From Acidobacteriota bacterium (GTDB taxonomy: Bacteria > Acidobacteriota > UBA6911 > JACQSX01), in NCBI GenBank assembly GCA_016199665.1, contig JACQGG010000209.1, positions 1 through 20,947 of the forward strand: a DNA stretch of 20,947 nt, in the 5' to 3' direction. The notes under the pieces were generated by a model. The model was not told the DNA's origin, ran no database searches, and saw only the letters and a list, made by a program, of their open reading frames with translations. Numbering within the stretch: the first letter of the stretch is position 1; each line of letters starts with the position of its first letter. Shown here one piece after another: positions 1 to 7,285 of this stretch. The translations under genes were made by a program, and so were the position numbers.

Positions 1-792
1 CACACGCATTATCATGCGGCGGGGCACACGGTAAAAACGCTTGAAGATGTGCCGGAGCTCGCCGGGAGGGATGCCGATTCCCCGGTCGCTGACTCGCACC
101 GCAACGCGTTCGGAATCAGACCTCACAACCTCCACTCGCACGTCCGTCTCCTTGTCGGAGTACTTGATCGCGTTATCCAGCAGGTTGAAGATCGCGGCGC
201 GAAGTTCGTCCGGATCCCCGCGGACCATGGCCCGCCCGCCGCCGCGGCCCGGCGACTCAGCGAAGCGTATCGAATCGCCGGTCAAATGGTAGCGCGTCCG
301 CGTCAGATCCACGCATTCCCGGACCATCTGGCCCAGGTCAAGAGTGGAGGCGTTCAGTTGCCGGCTCCGGTCGCCTGTGCGCCCCGCCCGCAACACTTGT
401 TCCACGGTGCGCAGCAGCCGGTCGGTGTCAGCCAGCATCACACCATAAAACTCCCGGCGGCGCGCCTCGTCCACCGGGCGCGTCTGCAGCGTCTCCAGGT
501 AGAGCCGGATCGAGGCGATCGGGGTCTTCAGTTCATGGGTCACCGCATTGATAAAGCTGTCATGCCGCTCGTTGCGCCGGATTTCGTGGACCAGAAACGC
601 GGTATTGAGGATCAGGCCGGCGATGATGGCCACAAAAAAAATGACGCCCAGAACAAGGAGCGTGACCTGGCGCCAGTTCAGCAGGATCCAGCCGACATTG
701 AGCGTCAGGGCCAGCGCGACCAGGCAGACGCCAAGAACGACGAAGAAGACGACGGAGCGGTGTCTTCCTCCAAAGCGCATGGCCCTATTCAT
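1..792 (-). CDS. Membrane sensor histidine kinase, C-terminus beyond window
   Basis: Autophosphorylating sensor kinase of a two-component system, in the inner membrane. 264 codons are visible and the reading frame is still open at base 1. Two hydrophobic segments (about residues 13-31 and 43-65) are separated by only about ten residues, so there is almost no periplasmic sensor domain. A HisKA H-box follows with phosphoacceptor His86 in HELKTP. The ATPase domain shows the N-box (NLLDNAIKY), the G1 box (DRGIGIP) and an F-box-like FKRFYRVP; the G2 box must lie off the left edge. Two in-frame ATGs (792 and 780) sit in a 12-bp tandem duplication; an in-frame TAA lies just upstream, so the start is one of these. 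It follows the desaturase gene on the same strand with a 117-bp gap. Its response regulator is not in the window. The kinase assignment is firm; the stimulus is unknown. Confidence 0.9.
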   Translation of the reverse strand, partial: MNRAMRFGGRHRSVVFFVVLGVCLVALALTLNVGWILLNWRQVTLLVLGVIFFVAIIAGLILNTAFLVHEIRRNERHDSFINAVTHELKTPIASIRLYLETLQTRPVDEARRREFYGVMLADTDRLLRTVEQVLRAGRTGDRSRQLNASTLDLGQMVRECVDLTRTRYHLTGDSIRFAESPGRGGGRAMVRGDPDELRAAIFNLLDNAIKYSDKETDVRVEVVRSDSERVAVRVSDRGIGIPPGELRHIFKRFYRVPRRMIMRV

Positions 793-801
793 GGCCCTAT
801 T
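778..801 (-). repeat. 12-bp tandem duplication covering the kinase start codon
   Basis: The unit CATGGCCCTATT (plus strand) occurs twice back to back. On the minus strand each copy carries an AGGG-like element and an ATG, so the kinase has two in-frame start codons four residues apart. It looks like a slippage duplication. Confidence 0.85.
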
Positions 802-870
802 TTAGAACGAAGCGGGGCTTGTGGCGTCTGTTTTACTTTGAGGGGTTGCGGCAGCGGCGGGCTGTATGCT

Positions 871-883
871 GCGAGGACCTCGC
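871..883. repeat. Short inverted repeat between desaturase and kinase genes
   Basis: GCGAGG, one spacer base, CCTCGC: a perfect 6-bp dyad in the 117-bp gap upstream of the kinase start. It could be an operator or a weak hairpin; there is no T-run. Function unknown. Confidence 0.3.
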
Positions 884-909
884 CGGGAGCCTTTCACCGC
901 TGACTCTTT

Positions 910-1809
910 TCATAGTCCTGATGATGCGAACTCACGCCGAGGCTGCCTTACCGTCGCCGTTGCGCAGATTGCGCCATCCTGCAGCCTGGCCAGCTTCACC
1001 GATCTTGCCAGTCTCAGGATCTGAAGCGCGCGGATGCACCACCAGTTGACATCGATCTCATACCATGCCAAACCGTGCCGCGCCGACGCCGGGTGAGCAT
1101 GGTGATTGTTATGCCACCCTTCCCCGAATGCAAGCAGCGCGACCCACCAGTTGTTGCGCGAATCGTCGCGCGTGTCAAAGCGACGCTTTCCCCAGATGTG
1201 GGTGGCGGAGTTGACCAGCCAAGTCGAGTGCAGTCCAAAGGTCACGCGCAAGAACACACCCCACAGCATCAGTTGCCAGCCCCCAAGCGCCAGCAGCGCC
1301 AGGCCAAAGACCGTCAGCGGCGCCCAGTAATAACGATTGATCAGGAAGTGAATCCGGTCGTTCATCAGCTCGGGGGCCCAGCGCTCCAGCACTTCCGGAT
1401 CATGGTTCATGGCCCGGCCGACAAGGATCCAGCCGACATGGGACCACCAGCGGCCGTCCCTGGGGCTGTGCGGATCGCCCTCGCGGTCGGAACAGGCGTG
1501 ATGGATGCGATGCGTCGCCACCCAGTTGATCGGTCCGCCCTCCAGGGCCAGTGTTCCGCAGAGCGTGAGGAAATACTCAATGAATTTGGGCACGCTGTAG
1601 CCGCGATGCGTCAGCAGGCGGTGGTAGCCCATGCCGATTCCCAGACCCCCGGCCACCCAGTTGAAGAAAAAGGCGATAGCCGCCGCCTTCCAACTCCAGG
1701 TAAAGAGGGCTGCGACTGATCCCAAATGAAAAATCACCATGACGGTGTCGGTAATCCAGTTGATCCCGGGCCGTCGTTCATCATCCACTGCAATAGTCTG
1801 GCTGTGCAT
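910..1809 (-). CDS. Delta-9 type acyl-CoA/fatty acid desaturase
   Basis: Membrane di-iron desaturase that inserts a cis double bond into a saturated acyl chain, changing membrane fluidity. The 299-residue product carries the three histidine boxes of the stearoyl-CoA desaturase family: HRLLTH (63-68), HRIHH (100-104) and HNNHH (233-237, in the context EGWHNNHH). Hydrophobic stretches lie around 20-55, 78-95 and 160-195. I chose the ATG at 1809 because GGAAAGG stands 8 bases upstream and the recognisable family sequence begins soon after. The frame stays open to 2217, but that extension has no family character. The kinase gene lies downstream on the same strand, so a shared transcript is possible. 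The last 40 or so residues are not part of the conserved core. Family assignment is secure; substrate (acyl-CoA or lipid-bound) is not determined. Confidence 0.93.
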   Translation of the reverse strand: MHSQTIAVDDERRPGINWITDTVMVIFHLGSVAALFTWSWKAAAIAFFFNWVAGGLGIGMGYHRLLTHRGYSVPKFIEYFLTLCGTLALEGGPINWVATHRIHHACSDREGDPHSPRDGRWWSHVGWILVGRAMNHDPEVLERWAPELMNDRIHFLINRYYWAPLTVFGLALLALGGWQLMLWGVFLRVTFGLHSTWLVNSATHIWGKRRFDTRDDSRNNWWVALLAFGEGWHNNHHAHPASARHGLAWYEIDVNWWCIRALQILRLARSVKLARLQDGAICATATVRQPRREFASSGL

Positions 1810-1835
1810 TTGAAACCTTTCCGCAATCGAGGTTG

Positions 1836-1865
1836 ATATGAGTTGCTTTCTTTCCCTGGAGCCAA
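1836..1865 (-). promoter_or_regulatory. Candidate sigma-70 promoter of the desaturase
   Basis: Read on the minus strand: TTGGCT (1865-1860), an 18-base spacer, then TCATAT (1841-1836). Transcription would start near 1829 and leave a leader of about 20 bases containing the GGAAAGG ribosome site. Matches are partial, so this is a candidate only. Confidence 0.3.
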
Positions 1866-2196
1866 GATGCGTTGATCCTGACGTCCCGGGATGGGCTCCC
1901 AAATGGTAGCAAGCGTTCGCACTCTTGGTTTGTAATAGTTGTGTAATTGTCCAGGGCACATCATGACCGCGCGCGAAGCGGCGAAAGACATTCAATGTCT
2001 TGCCCGTTTCGGCGCCAATCCGACGACCGCGGGGAACTGGCGGCCGCGATTCGGGAGGATCCAGGCAAACGTGTTCGCAGGGGGCGACGATGTTGTTTAG
2101 ATGCAAACACCGGCCCGGCGCGGTAGCATAGAGCGCAAAAGAGGAGTTGGATGGCTGAGAAAATTTCACCGACTTGCCGGAATCGTGCAGGAAGTT

Positions 2197-2219
2197 GGAT
2201 GGGTGGGAAAATCCCATCC
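2197..2219. repeat. Stem-loop upstream of the permease
   Basis: GGATGGG at 2197-2203 pairs with CCCATCC at 2213-2219 across a 9-base loop. It lies about 70 bases before the permease start and could be an operator or leader hairpin. No known motif recognised. Confidence 0.4.
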
Positions 2220-2287
2220 TGGCAAGATCACGTCAGAATTGATCCGAACCCTTGGACCGGCACTGAAATCAGAAAGGCCATTCTCCA

Positions 2288-3694
2288 TTGGCGTCCCGAC
2301 TCCACCCGAGTGTGAAGCTCAAGGAAGGCCTAGGCCGCCACATTGCTCTTCGCTCTGCGACGGCGCTGGTCATTGCCAACATTATCGGCTCGGGGATATT
2401 CACCTCCACCGGTTTTCAGGCAGAGTCCCTGGGTCATCCCGGTTATATCTTTGTGCTCTGGATCGTCGGAGGTCTGCTCGCCTTCTGCGGGGCGCTCTGC
2501 TACGCCGAACTGGGCGCCGCCATGCCGGAGGCGGGAGCCGAATATGTGTACCTGCGTGAGACTTACGGCGGCGTGTTTGGCTTCATGAGCGCCTTCGTCT
2601 CGCTTGTGGCCGGTTTTTCGGCGCCAATTGCGTCGGCACTCAAGAGTCTGGTTCGCTACCTGACCTACTTCTTCCCCGTTCTGGCCGGCGAGCCGAAGCT
2701 TTGGGACACGGTCAGCGTCAACGACCTGATCGCCATCGGCCTGGTCTGGGTTTTGATCGCGATTCATCTTCGCGGTATTCGCAAGAGTGTCGGCTTTAGC
2801 GACGTGGTGACGCTGTTTAAAGTCGCGGGCATTGTCATAATCGTGCTGGCAGCGGCCGGGATGGGTCATGGCAGCCTGGCCAACGTGACCCGGGTGTCGG
2901 CGTCATTTCAAGGGTTGACTCGGACGGATCTGTTTACCGCGTTTGGAACATCGCTCATCTTCGTCATGTTCTGCTACTCCGGCTGGAACGCAGCAGCTTA
3001 CGTGGCCAGCGAGATGAAAAATCCTCAGAGAGACCTGCCTCGCTCGCTGCTGCTTGGAACCGGGATCGTGCTGCTGCTTTACCTGGCGCTGAACGCCGTT
3101 TACTTTTATGGCGGCGGGGTTGAAGAGCTGGCCGGAAAGGTCGAAGTGGGACTGGTCGCGTCACGCGCGCTCTTTGGTGGATGGGGTGTGACACTGGTGA
3201 CTACTGTAATCTGCACTTCCCTGGTGGCCTCCGCCTCGGCCATGACCATCGCTGGACCGAGAGTGTACTACGCGGTTGGGGTTGATTTTCCTGCATTTCG
3301 CTTCCTGGCCGGGACCCGCGGCGGCAATGGGGTTCCATCCACCGCAATCTTCCTTCAGGGAATCATCACGTCAGTGCTTGTCGTGTCGGGCCGGGTCGAC
3401 CAGATCCAGCAGTATACGGGCTTCACGCTGCTGCTTTTCGCCTGCCTGGCAGTTTCCTGCGTCATTGTGCTGCGGCGGCGGGCGCCTCACCTGAAGCGCC
3501 CCTTCCGCACCTGGGGCTATCCGATTACGCCGCTGCTGTTCCTTGGGGTGTCCGCCTGGATGATGTTCTGGGCTTTCCGGGGACGGCCGGCTGAATCAAC
3601 GCTATCCCTGCTGACCGTTCTTCTGGGAGGTTTGATCTTCCTCATCAGCGCGGCACGCAGAACCGGAGGAGCGGACTCGAGCAAAATCCAGTGA
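2288..3694 (+). CDS. APC-superfamily amino acid permease
   Basis: Inner-membrane secondary transporter for amino acids or related amines. The 468 residues form about twelve hydrophobic segments, the usual length and fold for the amino acid-polyamine-organocation superfamily. The hallmark unwound-helix motif GSGIF is at 34-38, in transmembrane segment 1. The region with CYAELGAAMPEAGAEYVY (about residues 71-88) is also typical of the family. The start is a TTG at 2288 with AGAAAGG ten bases upstream; a GTG at 2312 is an alternative that would remove eight residues. It stands alone: it diverges from the desaturase and is followed by a 160-bp gap rich in inverted repeats. Substrate cannot be read from the sequence, and no metabolic gene next to it gives a hint. 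Confidence 0.9.
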   Translation: MASRLHPSVKLKEGLGRHIALRSATALVIANIIGSGIFTSTGFQAESLGHPGYIFVLWIVGGLLAFCGALCYAELGAAMPEAGAEYVYLRETYGGVFGFMSAFVSLVAGFSAPIASALKSLVRYLTYFFPVLAGEPKLWDTVSVNDLIAIGLVWVLIAIHLRGIRKSVGFSDVVTLFKVAGIVIIVLAAAGMGHGSLANVTRVSASFQGLTRTDLFTAFGTSLIFVMFCYSGWNAAAYVASEMKNPQRDLPRSLLLGTGIVLLLYLALNAVYFYGGGVEELAGKVEVGLVASRALFGGWGVTLVTTVICTSLVASASAMTIAGPRVYYAVGVDFPAFRFLAGTRGGNGVPSTAIFLQGIITSVLVVSGRVDQIQQYTGFTLLLFACLAVSCVIVLRRRAPHLKRPFRTWGYPITPLLFLGVSAWMMFWAFRGRPAESTLSLLTVLLGGLIFLISAARRTGGADSSKIQ

Positions 3695-3727
3695 ACCCGG
3701 GGGGCCCGCAGCGGCGGATCCGATAAA

Positions 3728-3773
3728 CAGCAGCGGCCTATACCGCCCCCACGAATGCGGGCACCGGCTGCTG
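3728..3773. terminator. Inverted repeat after the permease, possible terminator
   Basis: CAGCAGC (3728-3734) pairs with GCTGCTG (3767-3773). An inner CCGC/GCGG stem lies in the loop. No T-run follows, so intrinsic termination is uncertain; it lies 34 bases after the permease stop. Confidence 0.35.
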
Positions 3774-3793
3774 AACGTTGAACCTCCGACGGC

Positions 3794-3830
3794 GGTTTAA
3801 CCTTGTCCCAGTGCCGGGACTCGGTAAACC
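3794..3830. repeat. Compound inverted repeat upstream of the NnrS-like gene
   Basis: Outer arms GGTTTA (3794-3799) and TAAACC (3825-3830) enclose inner arms GTCCC (3805-3809) and GGGAC (3816-3820). The element ends 27 bases before the ATG at 3858, a position suited to an operator or a leader hairpin. Unidentified. Confidence 0.4.
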
Positions 3831-3857
3831 CTGCTAAGATTTCCGCCGGGTTAACCG

Positions 3858-4961
3858 ATGACGCCGCACTATCGTGCTCATTTTCTACTGATTCTGCCGG
3901 CCGGGATTTCATTGCTGGCGGCCCTGTGGGCCGGACTGTCAAGGCTCGGCTGGGAGATTCCGCTGCCAAGCTTCAGCCTGCCTTCCCAGCACGGTCCGCT
4001 CATGGTCAGTGGGTTCGTCGCCACGCTGGTCGGCCTGGAAAGGGCCGCGGCGCTGCGCTGGCGCTGGGCGTACCTGGCGCCCGTTTCTTCGGGAGCCGGG
4101 GGACTCCTGCTGCTTGCAGGCGTCTCAAACGATGTCGCACAGGGGCTGGCGCTGGCGGGCAGTCTGGTACTGGTCGCGATCTTCGCCATGCTTTTACAGC
4201 GACAGCCCTCCCTGTTCGTTGCGGCCATGGGAGCAGGAGCAATGCTGCTGGTTATCGGACATCTCTTGTGGCATCCCGGCCAGCCGCTGTATGAGAGTCA
4301 GGTCATTCCCTGGTGGGTGGGTTTTCTGGTGCTGACCATTGCCGGAGAAAGACTGGAGCTGTCGCGGATCCTGGGGTTGGGGCGGGTCAAGCAGGCCGGC
4401 TTTGTCGCTGCCATCGGAGTTCTTGTCTCAGGCGCGGCGCTTTCCCTTCTTGTCCGGGATGCGGGAATCCGGCTTGCCGGCGCCGGCCTGGTCGCAGCCG
4501 CGCTTTGGCTGCTCCGCTATGACATCGTCTGGCGGAATGCGCGTCTGGGCGGCCTTTCGCGCTACATGGCCCTGTCGTTGATTGCCGGATACTTCTGGCT
4601 GGCCGCGGGAGGTGTGTTGTGGCTGGTTTTTGCGCATCGCTTTATTCCCGGGCCGGAATACGATGCAATGCTGCATTCGGTTTTTATCGGTTTCGTCTTT
4701 TCCATGATCATGGGTCATGCCCCGATCATTCTCCCCGGCGTTCTTGGCGTCCTCCTTCCGTTCCGGCTGGAGTTTTACAGTCATCTGGGGCTACTGCACT
4801 TTTCACTGCTGCTGCGGATTGCCGGCGGCCTCGCAGGCTGGATTCCGGCTCAGCGCTGGGGTGGGGTCTTCAACGTGGCCGCGGTGCTCCTGTTCCTGCT
4901 GAACAACGCGCGGGCTGCCCGATCAGCGCCGGCCGAACCCCGCAGCACGAAAAAATCGTGA
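3858..4961 (+). CDS. NnrS-like multi-pass membrane protein
   Basis: A 367-residue integral membrane protein with about ten to twelve hydrophobic segments. Histidines lie in or beside membrane segments: His45 (QHGPLM), His135, His139, His273, His287, His309 and His314. The stretch HSVFIGFVFSMIMGH (273-287) resembles the histidine-bearing helix of NnrS, a heme- and copper-containing membrane protein linked to nitric oxide stress. That resemblance is from memory and is distant, so I call it NnrS-like rather than NnrS. The ATG at 3858 is the first start in the frame; its ribosome site is weak. The gene ends 17 bp from the convergent cupin gene. No nitrite or NO reductase gene is nearby to support a denitrification role. 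Being a polytopic membrane protein is certain; heme binding is inference. Confidence 0.55.
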   Translation: MTPHYRAHFLLILPAGISLLAALWAGLSRLGWEIPLPSFSLPSQHGPLMVSGFVATLVGLERAAALRWRWAYLAPVSSGAGGLLLLAGVSNDVAQGLALAGSLVLVAIFAMLLQRQPSLFVAAMGAGAMLLVIGHLLWHPGQPLYESQVIPWWVGFLVLTIAGERLELSRILGLGRVKQAGFVAAIGVLVSGAALSLLVRDAGIRLAGAGLVAAALWLLRYDIVWRNARLGGLSRYMALSLIAGYFWLAAGGVLWLVFAHRFIPGPEYDAMLHSVFIGFVFSMIMGHAPIILPGVLGVLLPFRLEFYSHLGLLHFSLLLRIAGGLAGWIPAQRWGGVFNVAAVLLFLLNNARAARSAPAEPRSTKKS

Positions 4962-4978
4962 AGAAAACCCGCAGGCAA

Positions 4979-5332
4979 TCAGTAGCCTTCGCGGCTCGGA
5001 TTGTCCAGGTCTTCAATCGGGCGGGGCAGGATGACAAAGAGCAGGCAGCCCTCTTTGGAGGCCGGCCGGTGAACGCTTCCGGGACTGTGGTAAACATAAG
5101 TGCCGGCGCCGTAGGTCCTTCCCCCCTCCTCCAGACTTCCTTCCAACACCAGATACTGCTCCCCCAGGGGGTGACGGTGGGTCCCGTAACGAGCTCCCGG
5201 GTCAAACTTCAGAAGAACTGAGGACTGGCCTGTCGCAGGATCAAAGTAGAGTTTTTTCCAGCGCACGCCAGAGTACGGACTGTCGCGCCAGGGCAAGGAT
5301 TCCATCTTGACATAAAGGCTCTCGGTTTCCAT
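4979..5332 (-). CDS. ChrR-type cupin domain protein
   Basis: Small 117-residue single-domain cupin, no signal peptide, so cytoplasmic. Metal-ligand motif 1 is visible as GTHRHPLGEQYLVLEG with His52, His54 and Glu58; motif 2 contributes His88 in PGSVHRP. The layout matches ChrR-like cupins, whose relatives act as zinc-binding anti-sigma factors or small-molecule sensors; there is no N-terminal zinc anti-sigma domain or neighbouring sigma factor gene here, so that role is not supported. The start at 5332 has GAGG about 12 bases upstream. A TATATT box lies only six bases after that GAGG, which leaves open a very short or leaderless transcript; an internal ATG at 5305 is an alternative. Convergent with the NnrS-like gene. 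Confidence 0.8.
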   Translation of the reverse strand: METESLYVKMESLPWRDSPYSGVRWKKLYFDPATGQSSVLLKFDPGARYGTHRHPLGEQYLVLEGSLEEGGRTYGAGTYVYHSPGSVHRPASKEGCLLFVILPRPIEDLDNPSREGY

Positions 5333-5684
5333 GGGGGATAATATACCTCAAGCCGGCGCAAGCCGGCAGCATGGGGCAAATCGCTACCTGAGTTGGTCAA
5401 AAGCCGCAGTGTTCGCCTTGCCAGAGCCGCATGCCCCGAAGCCTCCGCCGTTATTGAATCTTGCGCAAGATCCAGCCACGCCCCCTCGGCCGGATTTCTC
5501 GCGTACTTTCGCGGAGAGGCGGCAGCCTTGGACGTCGCGAGGGGGCCGCCGCCCTGCCGCCGCAGGCCTCCTCCCGGCGCGGTTGGCCGTGCCCCGCCAC
5601 ATGGTCTTGAAATTGCGAAGCTCAAGGCAGGAGCCGTGGGGAACTTTTGGCTCCAGCGGGATTGAATTTGAGCGGTGACATCTG
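5333..5684. other. Intergenic region, cupin / sensor kinase
   Basis: Gene-free as far as I can tell. Open frames here lack ribosome sites and family features, and the amino acid composition (runs of Arg, Pro, Ala) is that of GC-rich non-coding sequence. It holds a 10-bp tandem repeat at 5349-5368 and a small hairpin CCTGC/GCAGG at 5553-5566. I found no convincing promoter for the kinase. Confidence 0.5.
5349..5368. repeat. 10-bp tandem repeat upstream of the cupin
   Basis: CAAGCCGGC followed by one variable base, twice in a row. Each copy contains the self-complementary GCCGGC, so the pair is also an inverted repeat. It lies about 20 bases upstream of the cupin start, where an operator could be. 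Confidence 0.5.
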
Positions 5685-7268
5685 ATGTCGGAAAACCAGG
5701 GAAGAAGATTCAAGCGGATCTCAAACTCACTCCAAGCTCCCGTTGCATTCTTGATGAGCTGCCGGCATTCCCTGCGCGGCCGACTCATCCTGGCGGGTCT
5801 CTTGATCGAGTGCGTGATCGTGATCAACGCGCTGCTGCTGATTCTTGCACATCATTGGGCGCCAGGAATCACGCTGCTCCTTGCCGCCCTGGCGGGGGCC
5901 ATCGTCACCCTGCACACAGATCGGCGATTGCGCGGCAACGTAGTCAAACTCATTGAGGCCACCTCGCATATTCCCGATGACGCCGGCGAACTGAAGACGG
6001 AAATTGATACCGGGGATCAACTGGAGATCCTGGGAAAGCGCTTCAACGCCATGGCGGAAGCCATTCGCCTGCGGCAGACTGAGAACCTGCGGATGCAGGC
6101 GCAACTGAACCAGCAGGCTCTGAGGCTGGAATCAGAAGTGGCTTCCCGCACCCGGGAACTGGCCGAAGAAGGCGCAAAGCTGAACGCGATGATCAATGCG
6201 ATTCCGGCCGGCTTGATTATCCTGGATTCCAACCACAGGATTCTGTGGGCCAATCGCGTCGTGGAGCAGTGGCGCCACCCCCTCCCCCAGATGCTGGGAG
6301 GGACGTGCCATGAAACAATCTGGGCAGACAGACACCGATGCCGGGATTGTCCAACAGAACGCGCTCTTCAGACCGGCAAGGTCGAAGCGAGCGAGAAGTC
6401 GGCGTCAGACGACAACGGCGAGAAAAAATACTTTCAAATTATTTCGTCTCCGATGAGGAATCCCCAGGGGAGCGTCACCGGCGTGGTGGAACTGGTGCAG
6501 GATGTCACCCACTCCAAGAAACTGCAGGCGCACCTGGTCCAGACCGGCAAGATGGCGGCGATCGGGCAGCTCGCGGCCGGCGTTGCCCATGAAATCAACA
6601 ATCCAATGGGCATCATCCTGGGAAAGGCGGATTTGATGCTCTCCAGCTACGCATCTATCCTGCCGCAAAAGGCGATTTCCGACTTGCAGACGATCCAGCG
6701 CCATAGCCATCGGATCACAGGCATTACACGCGGCCTGCTGCAGTTGTCGCGGCGCGGTAGGGGAGATTGGAGGCAGGTGAACTTGAACGAGCTGGTACGG
6801 GAAACTCTCCCCTTGGTTGAACATCAGTTTCTATCCGGGAGGAGCCGGCTGAAACTGTCCCTGCAGCCCGAACTTCCTCCGATTTCCGGTGATCCGGGCC
6901 AGTTGCAGGAAGTGCTGGTTAATCTGGTCCAGAACGCAATGGATGCCATGCGGCAAGACGGCGGCGAGGTGGAAATTGCAACTCGTTGCCGATCCTCTCC
7001 GGGGAAGGATCGGGAGAATGGATCGGTCGCCCTGTTAGTCAGGGACGCCGGAATCGGGATTCCGGGGACGATCCGCAACCGCATCTTTGATCCGTTCTTT
7101 ACAACAAAACCCGTGGGAAAAGGAACGGGGCTGGGACTGTCCATCGTGAGTGGAATCATCCGGGACCATGGGGGTGAAATACGAGTAGAAAGCGAGACGG
7201 GAAAGGGGACAACGTTTGAGATAATCTTCCCTCACAAATTTTCTGCTGCGGCTGCCGATCCCGGCTAG
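5685..7268 (+). CDS. PAS sensor histidine kinase, NtrB-like, with Cys cluster
   Basis: 527-residue sensor kinase, the likely partner of the activator that follows 17 bases downstream. Order: two transmembrane helices (about 31-55 and 60-78) with only a few residues between; a HAMP-like linker (about 78-130); a coiled coil (about 130-165); a PAS domain (about 166-275); HisKA with phosphoacceptor His302 in AHEINNP; and a HATPase_c domain with NLVQNAMDAM, DAGIGIP (454-460) and GTGLGL (480-485). The PAS domain carries Cys208, Cys219 and Cys222 in a C-x10-C-x2-C-P arrangement. With so little exposed outside the membrane, the signal is probably sensed in the cytoplasm or membrane; the cysteines could bind a metal or iron-sulfur cluster or respond to redox state (inference). 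Start ATG at 5685 has only a weak GAGCGG upstream. Confidence 0.93.
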   Translation: MSENQGRRFKRISNSLQAPVAFLMSCRHSLRGRLILAGLLIECVIVINALLLILAHHWAPGITLLLAALAGAIVTLHTDRRLRGNVVKLIEATSHIPDDAGELKTEIDTGDQLEILGKRFNAMAEAIRLRQTENLRMQAQLNQQALRLESEVASRTRELAEEGAKLNAMINAIPAGLIILDSNHRILWANRVVEQWRHPLPQMLGGTCHETIWADRHRCRDCPTERALQTGKVEASEKSASDDNGEKKYFQIISSPMRNPQGSVTGVVELVQDVTHSKKLQAHLVQTGKMAAIGQLAAGVAHEINNPMGIILGKADLMLSSYASILPQKAISDLQTIQRHSHRITGITRGLLQLSRRGRGDWRQVNLNELVRETLPLVEHQFLSGRSRLKLSLQPELPPISGDPGQLQEVLVNLVQNAMDAMRQDGGEVEIATRCRSSPGKDRENGSVALLVRDAGIGIPGTIRNRIFDPFFTTKPVGKGTGLGLSIVSGIIRDHGGEIRVESETGKGTTFEIIFPHKFSAAAADPG

Positions 7269-7285
7269 AAGGACCGCAAAACTGC

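Larger units (their letters stand above)
1810..2287. other. Divergent intergenic region, desaturase / permease
   Basis: No convincing gene here. Besides the candidate desaturase promoter, it holds a stretch near 1928-1950 with the half-repeats TTGTAAT and TGTAATTG that might bind a regulator. Two similar GTTGGATGG-containing stretches lie around 2145-2210, the second forming a stem-loop. AGAAAGG at 2272-2278 is a plausible ribosome site for the permease. Confidence 0.5.

Noticed and set aside
49..903. Plus-strand open frame of 284 codons
   Set aside because: Runs antisense to the histidine kinase, whose H, N and G1 boxes are clear on the minus strand.
1075..1719. Plus-strand open frame of 214 codons
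   Set aside because: Antisense to the desaturase, whose three histidine boxes fix the coding strand.
1810..2217. 136-residue N-terminal extension of the desaturase
   Set aside because: Open frame without family similarity; the ATG at 1809 has a good ribosome site and a candidate promoter lies within the extension.
5331..5827. Open frames on both strands between the cupin and the kinase
   Set aside because: No ribosome sites, low-complexity Arg/Pro/Ala composition and overlap with the kinase N-terminus.
6338..6592. Small frames inside the kinase, activator, barrel and receptor genes
   Set aside because: All overlap well-supported genes in other frames and show no independent coding evidence.
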